Positions 6,832 to 7,855 of a DNA stretch of 7,855 bases are shown here, one piece after another. The translations under genes and the position numbers were made by a program. The DNA comes from an uncultured Ruminococcus sp. (GTDB taxonomy: Bacteria; Bacillota; Clostridia; Oscillospirales; Ruminococcaceae). Each line of letters opens with the position of its first letter. The first letter of the stretch is position 1. The DNA lies in the NCBI GenBank assembly GCA_902464115.1, contig CABQIF010000101.1, positions 1-7,855 on the forward strand. The letters are read 5' to 3'. Below the pieces are notes generated by a model. It worked only from the letters and a program-made list of their open reading frames with translations. It did not search any database and was not told the origin of the DNA.

Positions 6832-6853
6832 GTTTTGTGCAATTCTACAAAAC
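6832..6853. repeat. 22-bp dyad between the divergent promoters
   Basis: Two 7-base arms, GTTTTGT (6832-6838) and ACAAAAC (6847-6853), flank an 8-base centre GCAATTCT whose middle AATT is itself symmetrical, so 18 of 22 positions are symmetric. The dyad differs from the AAGTAACC-type operator and overlaps the left end of the second operator-like site by 3 bases. It lies around -90 relative to the predicted operon start and about 24 bp upstream of the regulator's -35. It could bind another regulator, but the AT-rich setting means chance cannot be excluded. Confidence 0.45.
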
Positions 6854-6870
6854 CAGTTACTTTACTAATT
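6851..6870. promoter_or_regulatory. Second operator-like site (20-bp direct repeat of the main operator half)
   Basis: aaccagttactttactaatt at 6851-6870 repeats aaccggttactttactaatt at 6737-6756 with a single change, in the same orientation and 114 bp away. The change turns the central CpG into CpA, and the left half (ACAAAACC instead of AAGTAACC) is degenerate, so this should be a weaker or auxiliary site. It ends 6 bases before the -35 of the regulator promoter, so it could serve autoregulation or DNA looping with the main operator. Confidence 0.6.
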
Positions 6871-6876
6871 CTTTTG

Positions 6877-6905
6877 TTGATTCCAGAATGGTTCTGTGTT
6901 ATAAT
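6877..6905 (+). promoter_or_regulatory. Promoter of the LacI-type regulator gene
   Basis: TTGATT (6877-6882) and a consensus TATAAT (6900-6905) are separated by 17 bases, and the -10 is preceded by TGT, an extended -10 motif. Transcription would begin near 6912, giving a leader of only about 19 bases that consists mostly of the ribosome binding site. A short inverted repeat, CAGAA-TGG-TTCTG, sits within the spacer at 6884-6896. Confidence 0.8.
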
Positions 6906-6917
6906 GAAGATAAAAAT

Positions 6918-6923
6918 AGGAGG
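6918..6923 (+). promoter_or_regulatory. Ribosome binding site of the regulator gene
   Basis: A perfect AGGAGG lies 7 bases before the ATG at 6931 and fixes the regulator start. Confidence 0.8.
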
Positions 6924-6930
6924 CAGAAAA

Positions 6931-7855
6931 ATGGCGAAAAAAAATGTGACATTTGCAGATATTGCAGCATATACTGGATTTTCAAAAACAACGATTTCCA
7001 GATATTTCAATAACCCGGATTCTATCACGGTGGAAAATCAAGAGAAGATTGCCAATGCCTTGGAAATATTAAATTACAAGGAAAATAAACTGGCAAGAGT
7101 GATGGCAAACGGAAAAACAGAGATGATAGGGGTAATCATCCCGAATTTATACATGCATTATTATTCGGATATGCTGGATCATATCATATCTACTTATGAA
7201 AAGTATGGCTATAAGTTCATCGTATTCGCCGGAAACGAAGATGCAGAGGTCGAACGGCAGTACATTCAGGAACTTCTTGCTTACAAAACAGAGGGATTGA
7301 TTATCTTGAGCCATACGCTTTCTTCTAAAGAATTGTCAGAATACCATATTCCCATTGTAACGATTGAACGGGAAGACGAATATGTGTGCAGTGTCAACAC
7401 AGATAACTACATGGGAGGCATGCAGGCAGCAACCATTCTCGCCAAAAGCGGTTGCGATATTCTGATTCATGCCAATGCAGATTTTCCAAGCAACATCCCA
7501 GCTTATGGCAGAATCCAAGGATTTCAGGATTTCTGTAAGACAAATGGATTTGAACATCGCATTATGATTCGGGATTTTGGTGCCAGCTTTGAGGAAAACA
7601 ATGTTGAAATTGCAAAGCTGTTGCAGGAGATCGAAGAAGCATATTCAGAGAAAAAAGTGGGAATTTTTATGCCCAACGACACGCATGCCAACATCTTACT
7701 GAACTGTATAATCCGGAAATATGGGATGTTGCCGGAACGATATAAAATTGTTGGTTTCGACAATTCCCCTGTTTCGAGAGAAGCTGTTATTCCAATTACT
7801 ACAGTTGGTCAGCAGATGGACAAAATCGCACAGGAAGCAGTAGAACTGCTTTCAC
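6931..7855 (+). CDS. LacI-family transcriptional regulator (3' end cut by the window)
   Basis: The frame is open from the ATG at 6931 to the window edge, 308 complete codons. The family norm is about 330-340, so perhaps 20-30 residues are missing. The N-terminal LacI helix-turn-helix is clear: VTFADIAAYTGFSKTTISRYFNN (about 6-28), with the recognition helix around SKTTISRYF. It is followed by the hinge helix NKLARVMANGKT (52-63), whose Leu54 corresponds to the residue that inserts into the centre of the operator. From IGVIIPN (66-72) onward is the periplasmic-binding-like effector domain. It includes NTDNYMGGMQAA (156-167), GRIQGF (193-198) and GFDNSPVSREAVIPITTV (275-292), the usual late-domain motif. 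It is divergent from the sugar operon with two operator-like sites between, so it is most simply the operon's repressor, released by sucrose, fructose or a phosphorylated product. Activation instead of repression cannot be ruled out. The effector is inferred from context only. Confidence 0.93.
   Translation, partial: MAKKNVTFADIAAYTGFSKTTISRYFNNPDSITVENQEKIANALEILNYKENKLARVMANGKTEMIGVIIPNLYMHYYSDMLDHIISTYEKYGYKFIVFAGNEDAEVERQYIQELLAYKTEGLIILSHTLSSKELSEYHIPIVTIEREDEYVCSVNTDNYMGGMQAATILAKSGCDILIHANADFPSNIPAYGRIQGFQDFCKTNGFEHRIMIRDFGASFEENNVEIAKLLQEIEEAYSEKKVGIFMPNDTHANILLNCIIRKYGMLPERYKIVGFDNSPVSREAVIPITTVGQQMDKIAQEAVELLS

Noticed and set aside
6705..7028. Minus-strand open frame spanning the control region and the regulator start
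   Set aside because: It crosses both divergent promoters and the helix-turn-helix coding region and only just meets the binding-protein start; it is a chance frame in AT-rich DNA.
1..7855. Search for CRISPR arrays, tRNA or rRNA genes, insertion-sequence ends, phage or defence genes
   Set aside because: No regularly spaced repeats, no tRNA-like cloverleaf in the two intergenic regions, and no transposase, integrase or defence-type motifs were seen; coding density is filled by the sugar operon and its regulator.

Overview
The window reads as an ordinary chromosomal sugar-utilisation locus of a moderately AT-rich Gram-positive bacterium, most likely a gut- or rumen-type Clostridia (Lachnospiraceae or Ruminococcaceae; this is inference). 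The clues are strong AGGAGG ribosome binding sites, tightly packed genes with sigma-A-type extended -10 promoters, a lipoprotein solute-binding protein, and an msm-type ABC importer beside a GH32 enzyme and a fructokinase.

Layout. At the left edge (1-44, minus strand) is the first 14 codons of a gene that leaves the window, with its own promoter and ribosome binding site. Positions 45-258 hold that promoter and the long hairpin terminator of the main operon. From 6708 down to 259, minus strand, runs one six-gene operon: lipoprotein sugar-binding protein, two membrane permeases, the ABC ATPase, a GH32 beta-fructosidase and a PfkB fructokinase. Gaps are 1 to 15 bases and one junction overlaps by 29 bases, so it is almost certainly one transcript ending at the hairpin at 202-252. 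Positions 6709-6930 are a divergent control region. From 6931 to the right edge a LacI-family regulator is read on the plus strand and is cut off by the window end.

How it works together. The binding protein captures an unphosphorylated beta-fructoside (sucrose or a short fructo-oligosaccharide) outside the cell. The two permeases and the ATPase import it, the signal-less GH32 enzyme splits it in the cytoplasm, and the fructokinase phosphorylates the released fructose. No PTS component or glucokinase is present, so released glucose must be phosphorylated by a kinase encoded elsewhere. The LacI-type regulator probably represses the operon through a perfect 16-bp palindrome just downstream of the predicted operon start site. 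A related second site lies 114 bp away, next to the regulator's own promoter.

I found no RNA genes, CRISPR arrays, insertion sequences or phage genes, and no undescribed system. The points most worth a second look are in the divergent control region (two related operator sites plus a separate 22-bp dyad) and in a matching unusual residue in the EAA loops of both permeases.
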